This document shows, piece after piece, positions 17,018-26,644 of a stretch of 54,450 nucleotides of DNA; positions within the stretch are counted from its first letter, which is position 1; every line of letters begins with the position of its first letter. Below the pieces are notes generated by a model, which had not been told where the DNA came from, ran no database searches, and saw nothing but the letters and a program-made list of their open reading frames with translations. The stretch lies in NCBI GenBank assembly GCA_009781855.1, contig WQUY01000008.1, positions 1 to 54,450 of the forward strand. Reading direction: 5' to 3'. A program made the position numbers and the translations under genes. This stretch comes from Oscillospiraceae bacterium. GTDB taxonomy: Bacteria > Bacillota > Clostridia > Oscillospirales > Oscillospiraceae.

Positions 17018-19060
17018 CTACTTTTTAAGTTTGGGATCCAGTGCGTCGCGAAGTCCATCACCAAGCAAGTTGAATGCCAACACTGTTAAGACTATAAATA
17101 TTCCCGGAAATGTTGTAAGCCATGGTGCGATTCTCATAAAATCTCTGCTTCCAGCAATCATTGCGCCCCATTCAGGATGCGGTACAGGCACTCCAAACCC
17201 CAGAAATGAAAGCGAGGACGATATCAAAATTGCAATACCAAGACTCGTCGTAAATGTGATGATGATCGGTGCCAATCCATTTGGCAGAACTTGATTAAAA
17301 ATTATGCGAAAATGAGATAACCCAACAGCACGCGCTGCCTCAACAAACTCCTGATTTCTCACATTCAGAATGGATGCCCTTGTTATGCGTATAAATGTTG
17401 GAATCGTTGCAACACCCACTGCAATGATTAGATTTCTCACACTCTGCCCAAGCACGGTAACGATAACCATTCCAAGCAACAATCCGGGTATCGCAGCAAG
17501 CGTATCGGAAGCTCTCATAATGATTTCATCAACGGCTTTGCCAAAGTAGCCCGCTATAGCACCTAAGAAAATGCCCACGACAGCAGCCAGTCCGGCAGAG
17601 CTGAACCCGATCAGCAAAGAGTATCTTGTGCCATATATTACACGTAGAAAAACGTCGCGCCCCAATCCATCAGTACCAAACGGGAACATTGCGCTGGGGC
17701 TTTGCAGTCTGTTCATGATGTTGCCTGTGGTTACCGACTCAAAGCTCATGCTAAGCGATATAAAAAACGTCACAAACAAAAGCGCAAGAATAATTAATCC
17801 GGCCATGGCACCCATGTTTTGCCTCAAACTATTGGCTATTTCTCCAAATCGACTGCGTTTTCTATACTTTTGAGTAACGAGTATATCTCTTTCACCTGAC
17901 TCATCGGTTGCTGCCCTGCGCGCTGCCACCGACGGGGCTTTCGATAAAACAGTTTCACTTCTTTCTGTCTCTTTTTCATCAAAGCCAGCAGCTTCCGCAT
18001 CGGCAGCTATCCGCTCAGCAATCATTTTTTCTCTTGCAGAATCACTGAGGTGCATCACCTTTCGCGGCAAAGCCTCATCAGCTTTTTTGCGGCCTGTTTC
18101 GTGTGCAGAATTCTTTTTCCGCTTACCTGCTGAGACATACTGAGCTCTAATCCTCGGATCAACGATTGCATATAGAATATCAACGATGAGCATAACCAAA
18201 ACATATAGGACTGTGGTCAGCATTATCGTGCCGGTCGTAGTTATAACATCTCTCGCAAGCACCGCTTCAACAGTCATTCTGCCAACGCCCGGCCATGCAA
18301 ATACGGACTCAATTACAACCGACCCTGCGATTGCAACGCAAACTGAGGCTCCTATCGTAGTAAGAATCGGAATCCAGGCATTACCCAGAGCATGTTTACT
18401 CATTACGACTTTGTCCGGCACACCTTTTGCTCTTGCTGTACGCAAGTAATCCGCTTTCAAAACCTCAAGCATACTGGATCTTGTCTGTCGGGTGGAAGTT
18501 GCCAAAAGTGTAGAGCCACTGCATATTGCCGGCAGAATAAAACTGCTTAGCCCGTGCCTATTGCCTCCTGCCGGGAACCATCCCAAATGATGGGAAAACA
18601 CAAATATCAATACGAGTCCCATCCAGAAGTTTGGCATCGACATACCAATGATTGAAACCGAAGTTGTCACATTGTCTGCCAACCTGCCCGCACGTTTTGC
18701 CGCAAATATACCAAGCGGAATCGAAAATGTCGCTCCAAAGAGTAACGTACCTGCAACCAAGGCTAATGTGTTTGGCAGCCTGGTTATATAAGTATTCCAG
18801 ACACTTATACCGGTAATCATGGATACGCCCAAGTCACCTTGCAATACACCAAACATGTATATGCCATATCTTACAATCAACGGTCTGTCCAAGCCGAATT
18901 GTCTTATCAGCTCTTCTCTAGCCTCCGGAGTCGCAGCTTCTGAAAGAAACTGGTCAATGATTGTGCCAGGGGTCAATTCCATCAGTGTAAACACTATCAG
19001 TGAGACACAGATTAAAACCGGTATCAATAGCAATACTCTTTTTAATATATATCGCAGCAT
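17018..19060 (-). CDS. Fused DppB-DppC ABC permease (single polypeptide)
   Basis: One uninterrupted 680-residue frame contains both permeases of a peptide-type importer. Residues 1-310 are DppB-like (MELTPGTIID, DLGVSMITG, EAA loop ADYLRTARAKGVPDKVV near 203, end DPRIRAQY). Residues about 393-680 are DppC-like (DILVTQKYRKRSRFG, FGTDGLGRDVFLRVIYGTR, EAA loop EFVEAARAVGL, end RDALDPKLKK). They are joined by an 80-residue, highly charged, helix-prone linker (311-392). Both the DppB C-terminus and the DppC N-terminus are cytosolic, so the fusion needs no extra helix. The paralogous system at 4564-6479 keeps two genes with a 4-nt overlap. GAGAGGTGGGG precedes the ATG. No ATPase gene is nearby. Confidence 0.9.
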   Translation of the reverse strand: MLRYILKRVLLLIPVLICVSLIVFTLMELTPGTIIDQFLSEAATPEAREELIRQFGLDRPLIVRYGIYMFGVLQGDLGVSMITGISVWNTYITRLPNTLALVAGTLLFGATFSIPLGIFAAKRAGRLADNVTTSVSIIGMSMPNFWMGLVLIFVFSHHLGWFPAGGNRHGLSSFILPAICSGSTLLATSTRQTRSSMLEVLKADYLRTARAKGVPDKVVMSKHALGNAWIPILTTIGASVCVAIAGSVVIESVFAWPGVGRMTVEAVLARDVITTTGTIMLTTVLYVLVMLIVDILYAIVDPRIRAQYVSAGKRKKNSAHETGRKKADEALPRKVMHLSDSAREKMIAERIAADAEAAGFDEKETERSETVLSKAPSVAARRAATDESGERDILVTQKYRKRSRFGEIANSLRQNMGAMAGLIILALLFVTFFISLSMSFESVTTGNIMNRLQSPSAMFPFGTDGLGRDVFLRVIYGTRYSLLIGFSSAGLAAVVGIFLGAIAGYFGKAVDEIIMRASDTLAAIPGLLLGMVIVTVLGQSVRNLIIAVGVATIPTFIRITRASILNVRNQEFVEAARAVGLSHFRIIFNQVLPNGLAPIIITFTTSLGIAILISSSLSFLGFGVPVPHPEWGAMIAGSRDFMRIAPWLTTFPGIFIVLTVLAFNLLGDGLRDALDPKLKK

Positions 19061-19162
19061 TTCTACCCCACCTCTCTTTGATGAGTTTCCTCGTGCTTAT
19101 CGCATACATAATGAATGAGAATGCTCCTGGTTTGGCAGATTAGTGTACCATTCCAAAATCAA

Positions 19163-20536
19163 CTAGAACCACTTTGTCAAATCTCTTATTGAGTCTAGTT
19201 TGTCCATTTGCATAATCGCATCATATACCTTACTTGCAGTGTCTGCAGCAATGGTCATTTGGCATAGTGACATAAATTTTTCTTTTATTTCCACTGCACT
19301 CATCGGATTTTCAGGATCACCTTTGCTGAATTTTGTCATCCTTGAAAACGTTCTGCCGTCATTGGCAAATATCTTCACATCGGCTGCAAATATATCCGGT
19401 AGGTATTTGTCCATCTCCCCGGTGTGAATCATATCAATTTTCTTAGAAAATTCTCGTATTTGACTGTCGGCCAGTTTTTCATCTGAAAACTGTACCACTG
19501 AGACATCTGCAAAAAGTGCTGCACATGCAGCCGTATAAGGCAGTGAAAACTGCGCCCCAACCTCATTGGGTGGATTGTATTTTATTTCCCGGGGCTCAAC
19601 AACTGCTCTGATCGCCATATGACAGGTATCCACAACGATTTTCTCTATATCATTTGCTTTGAGCCCATTATCTGACATCAGCCCCAAAATAGAATCAATC
19701 GGCGCGTGGTTATAGCGGCAGCAGGCATACGGCTTAAACGCTGCGAGCTCTACAGGATATTCACTATAGTCCAGATTCTCCAGCATACGTTCGGGCGTCG
19801 GGTCATCGGTGTAAGATCTGAAGAAGCCATGTTTGCCTTCAAAAACCCATTTCGGCCCGGTATATCCGGCCTTTGCAAGGCGAGCAGCATTGACTGCTCC
19901 CATTGCAGCATTTGCAGGGTTTAGGCGCTTTGTCAGAGACCCATCGGCATAACATTCCAGATTACCTGAGGCAAAACCACCGGCGATGCCCATTGCATTG
20001 GCCATCTGCCCCGCATCCAGCCCCATCAAGTATGCAACAGCTACTGTTGCACCAAATATTCCATTGATTGCCGTTGGATGCCAACCTTGCTCAAAGCTGT
20101 TATTCGGCACCAACCCTCGGCCTACCCTTGTCATCATATCGTAACCCCAGATGACCGACAGCAAGAAGTCTTTTCCCGATGCATTAAGCATCTCAGCAAC
20201 CGCCATAGCTGCAGGCAAAATCACAACTGCCGGATGCCCTCCTGCATCATAACTTGCATCGTCCATCTCCAACGCATGGCTTGCCGCACCATTTATAAAC
20301 GCCGCATTTTCCACAGATGCTTTATATCCGCAGAATACTGTGCATTGACCGGGATTAGACAAAAACACACTCTTGACCATCTTTGTTGAATCGACATTTG
20401 CACCGCCAATCCCACAACCGGCCCAATCCACAATAACATTTTTTGCGTGCGCTATTGCACTTTCCGGAATCGCATGAGCATCGGAATTAACATAATACTG
20501 CGCTAATTTTTGACTGTAACTCAAATCTCCTTGCAT
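19163..20536 (-). CDS. MmgE/PrpD family protein
   Basis: 457 residues from the ATG at 20536 (MQGDLSYSQ), which has GAGGTG 5 nt upstream; the frame is open to 20629 but that start has no ribosome site. The family includes 2-methylcitrate dehydratase, cis-aconitate decarboxylase and iminodisuccinate epimerase. Typical segments are IVDWAGCGIGG near residue 38, GAASHALEMDDASYDAGGHP near 95 (the D-D-x-x-x-x-x-G-H-P block), the Gly-rich MGIAGGFASG and the YACCRYNHAPIDS segment near 290. Three paralogues occur in the window without a methylcitrate synthase, so propionate oxidation through methylcitrate is not supported; a dehydratase, decarboxylase or epimerase reaction on a pathway acid is likelier. 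Confidence 0.88.
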   Translation of the reverse strand: MQGDLSYSQKLAQYYVNSDAHAIPESAIAHAKNVIVDWAGCGIGGANVDSTKMVKSVFLSNPGQCTVFCGYKASVENAAFINGAASHALEMDDASYDAGGHPAVVILPAAMAVAEMLNASGKDFLLSVIWGYDMMTRVGRGLVPNNSFEQGWHPTAINGIFGATVAVAYLMGLDAGQMANAMGIAGGFASGNLECYADGSLTKRLNPANAAMGAVNAARLAKAGYTGPKWVFEGKHGFFRSYTDDPTPERMLENLDYSEYPVELAAFKPYACCRYNHAPIDSILGLMSDNGLKANDIEKIVVDTCHMAIRAVVEPREIKYNPPNEVGAQFSLPYTAACAALFADVSVVQFSDEKLADSQIREFSKKIDMIHTGEMDKYLPDIFAADVKIFANDGRTFSRMTKFSKGDPENPMSAVEIKEKFMSLCQMTIAADTASKVYDAIMQMDKLDSIRDLTKWF

Positions 20537-20640
20537 ATCGGCACCTCTATTATTAGCTGACGGGAGTCGAGCCCCCATCGGTTTACCGGACGGATTTCCG
20601 CCCCTTACATCGCCAAATCTCTTGCTCATACAAAATTAAA

Positions 20641-22710
20641 CTATTCGGGAAGCATTCCAAGAGCATCCATAGTGTCGGCTACATCTTCCAAACCTACCCG
20701 AACCCAAGTTTCACGAGTCGGCCAGCCGGTTTTTCTGTCCCAACCCCAAACATCATAATAGTGATCTACAAGTTTGGAAAAATCTTCCGGCAATAAAGTC
20801 TGCCCTTCGCTATCTGGATATTGAAGCGGCTCATATGCCTCCGGTTCCTCTTGCGCACGGCATCTACCGGAATCTCTCATCAAAATCGCACGAAATAGAT
20901 TTTTGGATCGTTCACATGCCAGATATAACTCTTTTTCCGTCATGTTTATACCTGTAGCAGCTTCCAGCATATCTCTTTCCATATTTGGATCGTACAGTTG
21001 CGGGCTCTGCAAATCACAGCATGTAACGCATTCTTTCATTTCAGCTTTGATTTCACCCATAAAAGCGTTTTCTGCCACTTTTCTATTTGAACATGCTTCA
21101 CGTGCATTCATCGTTTCGCGCATATATTCGAGTGTCCCATGTACATGGGAATTTGTCTGACAATCCCTTGTATTTGTCATCAGCATCAGTGTCGCTGATA
21201 GATATCCACCAGGTGGCGTGCTGCCTTGGAATCCACGACCTTGCCAATGGAAGCAATGTCCCCATGCCGACTCGAAGCTGATTGGAATATCAAGCTGCAA
21301 ACCGGGAACAACTTGCGAAATAATCCCTTTATATACAGTATCTCCGTATTTGTTTTTCCCAAGCGCTCTGACGGCTCTTGCCATTCCCTCGGCCAGCAGA
21401 TTTCCCCAATAACCTTTTCTGTATGTTATCATATCCAGAAGATGGCACATAAATTCTTCGCTGCTTGGATCAATTTCCATGCCGAGATCAACATCGTCCA
21501 GCACTCCGGTTCGTTTGCCCATGACAAGCCACGTCATAAGCCAGACTATTATGTCCCATTTGTCTATTCCATACTGCGTACATAAATCATTTACAACGCT
21601 GCCTCTGTCATAGTCCGCATCCCAAAAGTCCAGAATACTTCCATGGCGACGGTTAATGAGCTCCGGCAAATCCGGATCAGACTCATCCATAGGCGGTGGA
21701 ACCTGAGCGCCCTGACTCAGACATGCCTGATTATGATTTTTTTCTGTGTGGAAAAACATAGCCGGAGCCATTCCGCAATCTTCGTACATCTGCAATGCAT
21801 ACACGCCGATACATTTCCACACCTGATTCGTAATTTTTCTTGGAAACGCAGACTTTGTGTCCAGTGCAAACAGGTTGCATCTCATATTACATCCGTGACT
21901 ACAAGCCACATTTGCCTTTTTGACCTTGCCCGGCTCCGTCGGGAAATTGATATGGTAACGAAATGCGCATCTATCCAAATGCTCAACGGGATTTGCCTTG
22001 CGCTGAGGATTACCCATGCTCTTACGCAACGAAAGCAGCTTGTCAACACTGTATGGACGCACATCGCCCGTCCCTCTGACTGTTACGGCTTTCAGATTCT
22101 TAGAACCCATTACGGCACCATAACCCGCTTTAGCCGCAACGTTATCATTACTTGTGGTTATGCTGGCATTTCTGCAGAGATTTTCCCCTGCAGGGCCAAT
22201 CACTGCACTCACCACACCTTCACCATGTATTTCTTTAAGCCTATCCTGACAATCATGTGTAAGTGAACCCCACAACTCCTCAGCCGGATAAAATGTTATC
22301 TCTTCATCATTGATCATGACATATGTAGGCTCTGGTGACTTACCCACGATGACAATGCCGTCAAATCCTGCAAACTTCAATTCAGAACCCAACCACCCGC
22401 CAATATTGCCCCAGCAAAACTGCTCAGGCAAATTGTTCGGCGCCATTGCACATACTGACGTTCTTCCGCCTGTCGGCACACCGGTCGCGGTCGTGGGGCC
22501 GGTCATGATCATCAAAGGATTTTCGGGGTCAAGGGCTTTCATACCAGGTTTCGTTATATCCCAATAGATTTTTGTGGCAATAGCTCGTCCACCTATATAC
22601 TTGGGTGCGTAATTTGACGTCGGAACTATTTTGACCGAACGCTCAGTCAAATCAATAAATGCGATTTTGCCAACATATCCGTAATCCGGCATCTTCATTT
22701 GTTCAGGCAT
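20641..22710 (-). CDS. Aldehyde:ferredoxin oxidoreductase family (tungsten enzyme)
   Basis: 689 residues from the ATG at 22710, with GGGAGGG 6 nt upstream (a TTG at 22716 is also in frame). AOR-family signatures: GYVGKIAFIDLT at the N-terminus, YIGGRAIATKIYWD, TGPTTATGVPTGGR, KAGYGAVMGSKNLKAV near residue 200 (pterin-binding), and a cluster motif at Cys270, 274 and 278 with a candidate fourth ligand in ECVTCCDLQSP near the C-terminus. Classical AORs have C-x2-C-x3-C, whereas this has C-x3-C-x3-C. The enzyme would oxidise an aldehyde or reduce an acid with ferredoxin electrons. It follows, by 16 nt, the lactamase-ferredoxin fusion that I take to be its electron partner. Confidence 0.9.
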   Translation of the reverse strand: MPEQMKMPDYGYVGKIAFIDLTERSVKIVPTSNYAPKYIGGRAIATKIYWDITKPGMKALDPENPLMIMTGPTTATGVPTGGRTSVCAMAPNNLPEQFCWGNIGGWLGSELKFAGFDGIVIVGKSPEPTYVMINDEEITFYPAEELWGSLTHDCQDRLKEIHGEGVVSAVIGPAGENLCRNASITTSNDNVAAKAGYGAVMGSKNLKAVTVRGTGDVRPYSVDKLLSLRKSMGNPQRKANPVEHLDRCAFRYHINFPTEPGKVKKANVACSHGCNMRCNLFALDTKSAFPRKITNQVWKCIGVYALQMYEDCGMAPAMFFHTEKNHNQACLSQGAQVPPPMDESDPDLPELINRRHGSILDFWDADYDRGSVVNDLCTQYGIDKWDIIVWLMTWLVMGKRTGVLDDVDLGMEIDPSSEEFMCHLLDMITYRKGYWGNLLAEGMARAVRALGKNKYGDTVYKGIISQVVPGLQLDIPISFESAWGHCFHWQGRGFQGSTPPGGYLSATLMLMTNTRDCQTNSHVHGTLEYMRETMNAREACSNRKVAENAFMGEIKAEMKECVTCCDLQSPQLYDPNMERDMLEAATGINMTEKELYLACERSKNLFRAILMRDSGRCRAQEEPEAYEPLQYPDSEGQTLLPEDFSKLVDHYYDVWGWDRKTGWPTRETWVRVGLEDVADTMDALGMLPE

Positions 22711-22726
22711 ACTCAACCCTCCCCCT

Positions 22727-23926
22727 CTACACTTTTACAACAACGCCAGGCACCGGTGGCTGGTCATCGCTCATTCCAACAGCAAGACACTGGCAGTATT
22801 CTATACACGCCGGCCCATTTTCTCTGCCACGACACAAGTCACATTTTATGGCTTTTCCGGCTCTGTTCATTTGTATTCTTTTGACCTCAAACGGGCAGGC
22901 TTTCACACAAAGCTTGCATCCTATGCAGGCTTGTTCACCGACATAAACGATACCGGTTTCAGAATCAATGAGCATAGCCTTTTCCTTAAGTGGACAGGCT
23001 TCATAACAAGGATGATCTAGGCACTGCTGGCAGGAATACACCCTATGTATCAGTTGAACACTGTCATGCTCAAAGAATATCCGCCTTGAACGCGAACCGC
23101 TGACACCCTCGTGTATCAGGCTACATACAACTTCACAAGAACCACACCCGGCACAAAGCGACGTGTCAGGATCCCACTGAATGATACGCCGTCCCAGAGA
23201 ACGTAAGCCCATATTTTCTGAAAAAACACTTGGGTCGTGGCCGGGAAGCACATTTATCGATACTTTCAGTATTTTGTTAAGGCTCTCTTGCGCCTGCTTT
23301 TCGGCAGCATCTCTGTACAGCAATGCATTGAATCTCGGTGGTGTGTAAGTCAGGCTCTGCCTGAGCGTTACAAGATCACCCGTCAAAACAACTTTACCCA
23401 TGTCGGTATCTACAACGATGCTTTGCATTCCAGGTGTATGTCCCGGTGTAAGCATTACAGAAATCCCGGGAAAAAGCACCTGATCTCCATCTATCAGTTC
23501 ATAATCGAATTTCATGATGTAGTCTAACTCGTAGCCTTTACGAACGTTTTCCTGATCTTGCAAACCATCTATCTCAGCTTTCTGGCAAAAAAGCTTTGCG
23601 TTTGGAAACAGATGGTTATTTGCAGCATGATCCCAGTGAAGATGCGTTAATATCACATAGTCTATATCTTCCGGCGAAACGCCAATCGCTTTGAGCGCAA
23701 CATCAAGCGCCTGCTGCGGCGTACGACTGTACGGCGCAGCTTTTTTGCCTTGCTCACTTTCAGGGTCGCTTCCTCCGGTGTCTACAAGCACCTTATGCGC
23801 ACCCTCCAGATAATAAGCAATCAGTGGAAAGTCAAGAACTTCATCACCTTCATACCCGTAAATCATGTTTGCCTTTGGCCTTGTGATATCTCCCAAATGC
23901 AGCGGAGTTATTTTATACAGTGACAT
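22727..23926 (-). CDS. Metallo-beta-lactamase-fold hydrolase fused to a four-cluster ferredoxin
   Basis: A 399-residue two-domain protein. Residues 1-245 form a metallo-beta-lactamase fold of the lactonase type, with the zinc motif THLHWDHAANNH near 112, PGHTPGMQS, TGDLV and LPGHDP. Residues about 260-399 are a ferredoxin with sixteen cysteines in four sets: CAGCGSCEVVC, CQQCLDHPCYEAC, CIGCKLCVKAC and CDLC...CIEYC, as in the electron-transfer subunits of DMSO-reductase-like and AOR enzymes. In the other AOR module of this cluster the same two functions are separate genes in the opposite order (37599-38099 and 36857-37597). I infer that lactone/ester hydrolysis and electron delivery both serve AOR. 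AGGAGG precedes the ATG. Confidence 0.85.
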   Translation of the reverse strand: MSLYKITPLHLGDITRPKANMIYGYEGDEVLDFPLIAYYLEGAHKVLVDTGGSDPESEQGKKAAPYSRTPQQALDVALKAIGVSPEDIDYVILTHLHWDHAANNHLFPNAKLFCQKAEIDGLQDQENVRKGYELDYIMKFDYELIDGDQVLFPGISVMLTPGHTPGMQSIVVDTDMGKVVLTGDLVTLRQSLTYTPPRFNALLYRDAAEKQAQESLNKILKVSINVLPGHDPSVFSENMGLRSLGRRIIQWDPDTSLCAGCGSCEVVCSLIHEGVSGSRSRRIFFEHDSVQLIHRVYSCQQCLDHPCYEACPLKEKAMLIDSETGIVYVGEQACIGCKLCVKACPFEVKRIQMNRAGKAIKCDLCRGRENGPACIEYCQCLAVGMSDDQPPVPGVVVKV

Positions 23927-23954
23927 ACATTTTGCCTCCTAGCACTCCATCATT

Positions 23955-25106
23955 TCAGTTCTCAAACACTTTGTTTGGAACATAGACATAACCTTCCATA
24001 ATACGCCGAGCTGTGCGGGAATATGTGACGCGATTTGCAACGATGCCCTCAGGTGTATTGTCGCACTCAGCCTCTACGTCTATAATTCCTGCAGGATGAC
24101 CTATTCTGATTATCTTCTGGTCATCAGTTGGTTTCGCCATTTCGTGTACAACTGTACCCGGAACAACACCCGCCATACCTGTCACACAACTGACACTTCC
24201 GGCATAAGTCTGATGCATCTTCCTTAAAATAATCATTCTGGCAAGAAAGTCCACTTCATCCGCTTTTATCTTTTTGTTTGTCAGGTGATCTGTATAATCT
24301 TTCGGCGGCGAAACAAAAACAACAAATGGGGTGGGATTTTTAATCTCCCAATCCGTGAGATTCATTTTCGCACATGCTGCAACTCGGATATTATCCACGA
24401 GCTTCATCAGCGCTTCATTTCCGTCAACATCAACCGGTTTTTCGTCACCTTTCATTCCAATATCGGAAGCTCTGACAAAAATACATGGATTGACCACATC
24501 GAGTAGCGAAACTTCAAGCTTTCCAAAATCTTTGATATCCAGTGTGTCAATAGGGTTTCCGGTGGGCAAAAGTCTTCCGGTGCGCGACCCAACGGTTCCC
24601 GCCATATCTACTTGAATCTGCGCTCCGGTACCCGGCACGCCCGCTATTGCGTAGTCTCCATCAACCAACGGTCTACCGTCTTTGACGGGAACCTCTGTAA
24701 TATAAATCTGATTTGTGTTGCGGCTGAATATGCGTACCTTTGTAACCGGTTCTACTGCTTTGACTAGCCCTTCTTCAATAGCATAAGTGCCCACCCCGGA
24801 AGCAATATTTCCGCATAATCCATCGTAGTAGATTACGGGTTCTGCGATTTCCACTTGACCAAATGAAAAGTCAACATCGGCATCATCCCTTGACGGCGGC
24901 GAAATTAAAGCAAGTTTGCTGGTCAGCATCTCCGCGCCGCCCAACCCATCAATCTGTCTGGGATCTGGGCTTCCGAAAATGGAAAGAATCACTTTGTCAC
25001 GCAACACCGGATCTTGAGGAAGGTCATTTTCGTTGAGAAATATGCCTTTGCTGGTTCCAGAGCGCATGATTACACAATAAACTTGTGAACTCTCTGAATT
25101 GATCAT
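23955..25106 (-). CDS. PrpF family isomerase (methylitaconate isomerase-like)
   Basis: 383 residues from the ATG at 25106, whose A overlaps the TAA of the upstream MmgE/PrpD gene (TAATG), so translation is probably coupled. PrpF signatures: CVIMRSGTSKGIFL near the N-terminus, DGLGGAEMLTSK near 58, YDGLCGNIASGVGTYAIEEG near 95 (the cysteine characteristic of this diaminopimelate-epimerase-like fold), and GMAGVVPGT near 320. The family shifts double bonds in acids: PrpF isomerises 2-methylaconitate, and Mii of Eubacterium barkeri converts 3-methylitaconate to 2,3-dimethylmaleate. The neighbouring dehydratase and lyase make the Mii-type reaction the best guess. Confidence 0.85.
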   Translation of the reverse strand: MINSESSQVYCVIMRSGTSKGIFLNENDLPQDPVLRDKVILSIFGSPDPRQIDGLGGAEMLTSKLALISPPSRDDADVDFSFGQVEIAEPVIYYDGLCGNIASGVGTYAIEEGLVKAVEPVTKVRIFSRNTNQIYITEVPVKDGRPLVDGDYAIAGVPGTGAQIQVDMAGTVGSRTGRLLPTGNPIDTLDIKDFGKLEVSLLDVVNPCIFVRASDIGMKGDEKPVDVDGNEALMKLVDNIRVAACAKMNLTDWEIKNPTPFVVFVSPPKDYTDHLTNKKIKADEVDFLARMIILRKMHQTYAGSVSCVTGMAGVVPGTVVHEMAKPTDDQKIIRIGHPAGIIDVEAECDNTPEGIVANRVTYSRTARRIMEGYVYVPNKVFEN

Positions 25107-26512
25107 TATTTCAAGCACTCCATAAGCTCATCCAGATTTTCCAGCTGCTCAAATTTGTCAACCAGCTCAATAACACGGCGTGCTTTTGTGCTGCCGATTG
25201 TGTTTGCTGCGTTATTGAGGAACTTAGCGACAACTTCTTCCTTTGTTGCCGGATTTTCCGGGTCTCCCTTTGGATACTCGATATATCCGATGTATTGTGA
25301 GTCATCTTCCATAGTGACCGTAATTCTTGCCGGATATTTTTCAGGATAGACTTCCTCAAATTCAGGGTTGATTTCCCAAGTGATCAAATCTGTCAGGCGA
25401 TGAATTTCAGGGTCTTTGATTGCTTCTTCTGTAAAGTTTTCCGGCAGTGCCTGACCGTAAATAAGGCCACATGCTATTTCATAAAACAGCGAGAACTGCG
25501 CGTTGACAACATTTACCGGATGACGCTTGATGTCCACAGGCCTACAAAGCTTAGTATCTGTAAACTTGTTGCATTCTGCATGTATCGCCTTGATTTTCTT
25601 AACATCACAACCCTGATGAAATACATCTATTGCGACATCGCAGAAATTATTTGTAAAGCGGCAGCAAGCATGGAGTTTAATGCTATTATCAGCCATTTCC
25701 CATACTTTACCAAAGTTGTTTGTAAGCTTGCTTACGGTGTAATCTCCATTTGGATTTGGATTTTCCGGTGTGCCTTTGAATGAGAAGCATACTAAAAATC
25801 CCTCAGGTCCTTCAAATACTGACGGTGGCGCAAAGTAATTGTTTTTGCCCATGTTTGCTGCCAAAACGCCATCCATTGCCGCACGTCCGGGATGGAATCG
25901 CTTAGTCCACGCTCCGCATGAGTTGAATTCGCCCAAACCCGCCGCAGTGCTGCCTGCAACGCCCAGTGCATTCACAAATTGCTCTGCATTGAGCCCCATG
26001 ATCTTTGCCGCACCTGCTGCGCTGCCGAACACACCGCATGTTCCTGTGAGATGCCATCCTGCATAGTAAGAAGTGCCGTTAAACGCCTCACCTGCACGTA
26101 TGGTTACATCTGAGCCAATGATATATGCTAAAAGCACATCTTTGCCGCTTTTTCCGTATTTTTCTGCCAAAGCCATAACCGCAGGCAATACCACTACAGA
26201 TGAGTGTTGTGTGCCCTCTCTGTGGTCATCGTCATAGTCCTGGCTATGTCCGGCTAAGCCGTTGACCAATGCTGCCAACATTGGGTTTGCTTTCTGGTTT
26301 GATCCGATAATCGTACATTCACCATCAGAATCAATACCTGCGACTGCGCCCAGGACTGATTTGGCCGACTGAATTTGGCTACCGGACAAAGTACATCCCA
26401 AACAGTCTAAAATAAAAATCTTTGCATTTTCTACGGTCCTTTTGTCAATGTCCTCAAATTTTAGGCCAACGCTTATTTCAGCGATTTGCTCAGCTACAGT
26501 TTTTCCACTCAT
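25106..26512 (-). CDS. MmgE/PrpD family protein
   Basis: 468 residues starting at the ATG at 26512 (MSGKTVAEQ), which has GGAGG 9 nt upstream; the frame is open to 26587 without a ribosome site. Family segments: FILDCLGCTLSGS near 40, GLAGHSQDYDDDHREGTQHS near 85 in place of the usual H-x-x-D-x-D-D block, GVFGSAAGAAKIMGL, and HACCRFTNNFCD near 285. The D-D-D-H-R version differs from the paralogue at 19163, suggesting a different substrate. It is the first gene after promoter P2 and shares a stop/start overlap with the PrpF-type isomerase. Confidence 0.87.
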   Translation of the reverse strand: MSGKTVAEQIAEISVGLKFEDIDKRTVENAKIFILDCLGCTLSGSQIQSAKSVLGAVAGIDSDGECTIIGSNQKANPMLAALVNGLAGHSQDYDDDHREGTQHSSVVVLPAVMALAEKYGKSGKDVLLAYIIGSDVTIRAGEAFNGTSYYAGWHLTGTCGVFGSAAGAAKIMGLNAEQFVNALGVAGSTAAGLGEFNSCGAWTKRFHPGRAAMDGVLAANMGKNNYFAPPSVFEGPEGFLVCFSFKGTPENPNPNGDYTVSKLTNNFGKVWEMADNSIKLHACCRFTNNFCDVAIDVFHQGCDVKKIKAIHAECNKFTDTKLCRPVDIKRHPVNVVNAQFSLFYEIACGLIYGQALPENFTEEAIKDPEIHRLTDLITWEINPEFEEVYPEKYPARITVTMEDDSQYIGYIEYPKGDPENPATKEEVVAKFLNNAANTIGSTKARRVIELVDKFEQLENLDELMECLK

Positions 26513-26601
26513 GTTTCGTTTCCTCCAAATTCTTAATAATGCTTTTTTTGTTTGTTTACAAGGCGTATCAGAAGTTATTACACCCAATTATTAACCATTT
26601 C

Positions 26602-26630
26602 CGGTTACCGTATGATACAAAATGTAACCG
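26602..26630 (-). promoter_or_regulatory. Operator-like element O2 (GTTAC...GTAAC dyad)
   Basis: Imperfect palindrome with perfect 7-bp arms CGGTTAC and GTAACCG. On the minus strand it starts GGTTACATTTTGTATCAT and begins about 8 nt after the predicted transcription start of P2. The sequence and position match O1 (11249) and O3 (44712). A further GTAAC-TGTT-GTTAC dyad lies upstream of the promoter at 26712-26725. Confidence 0.6.
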
Positions 26631-26644
26631 CATACTTTTTTCGG

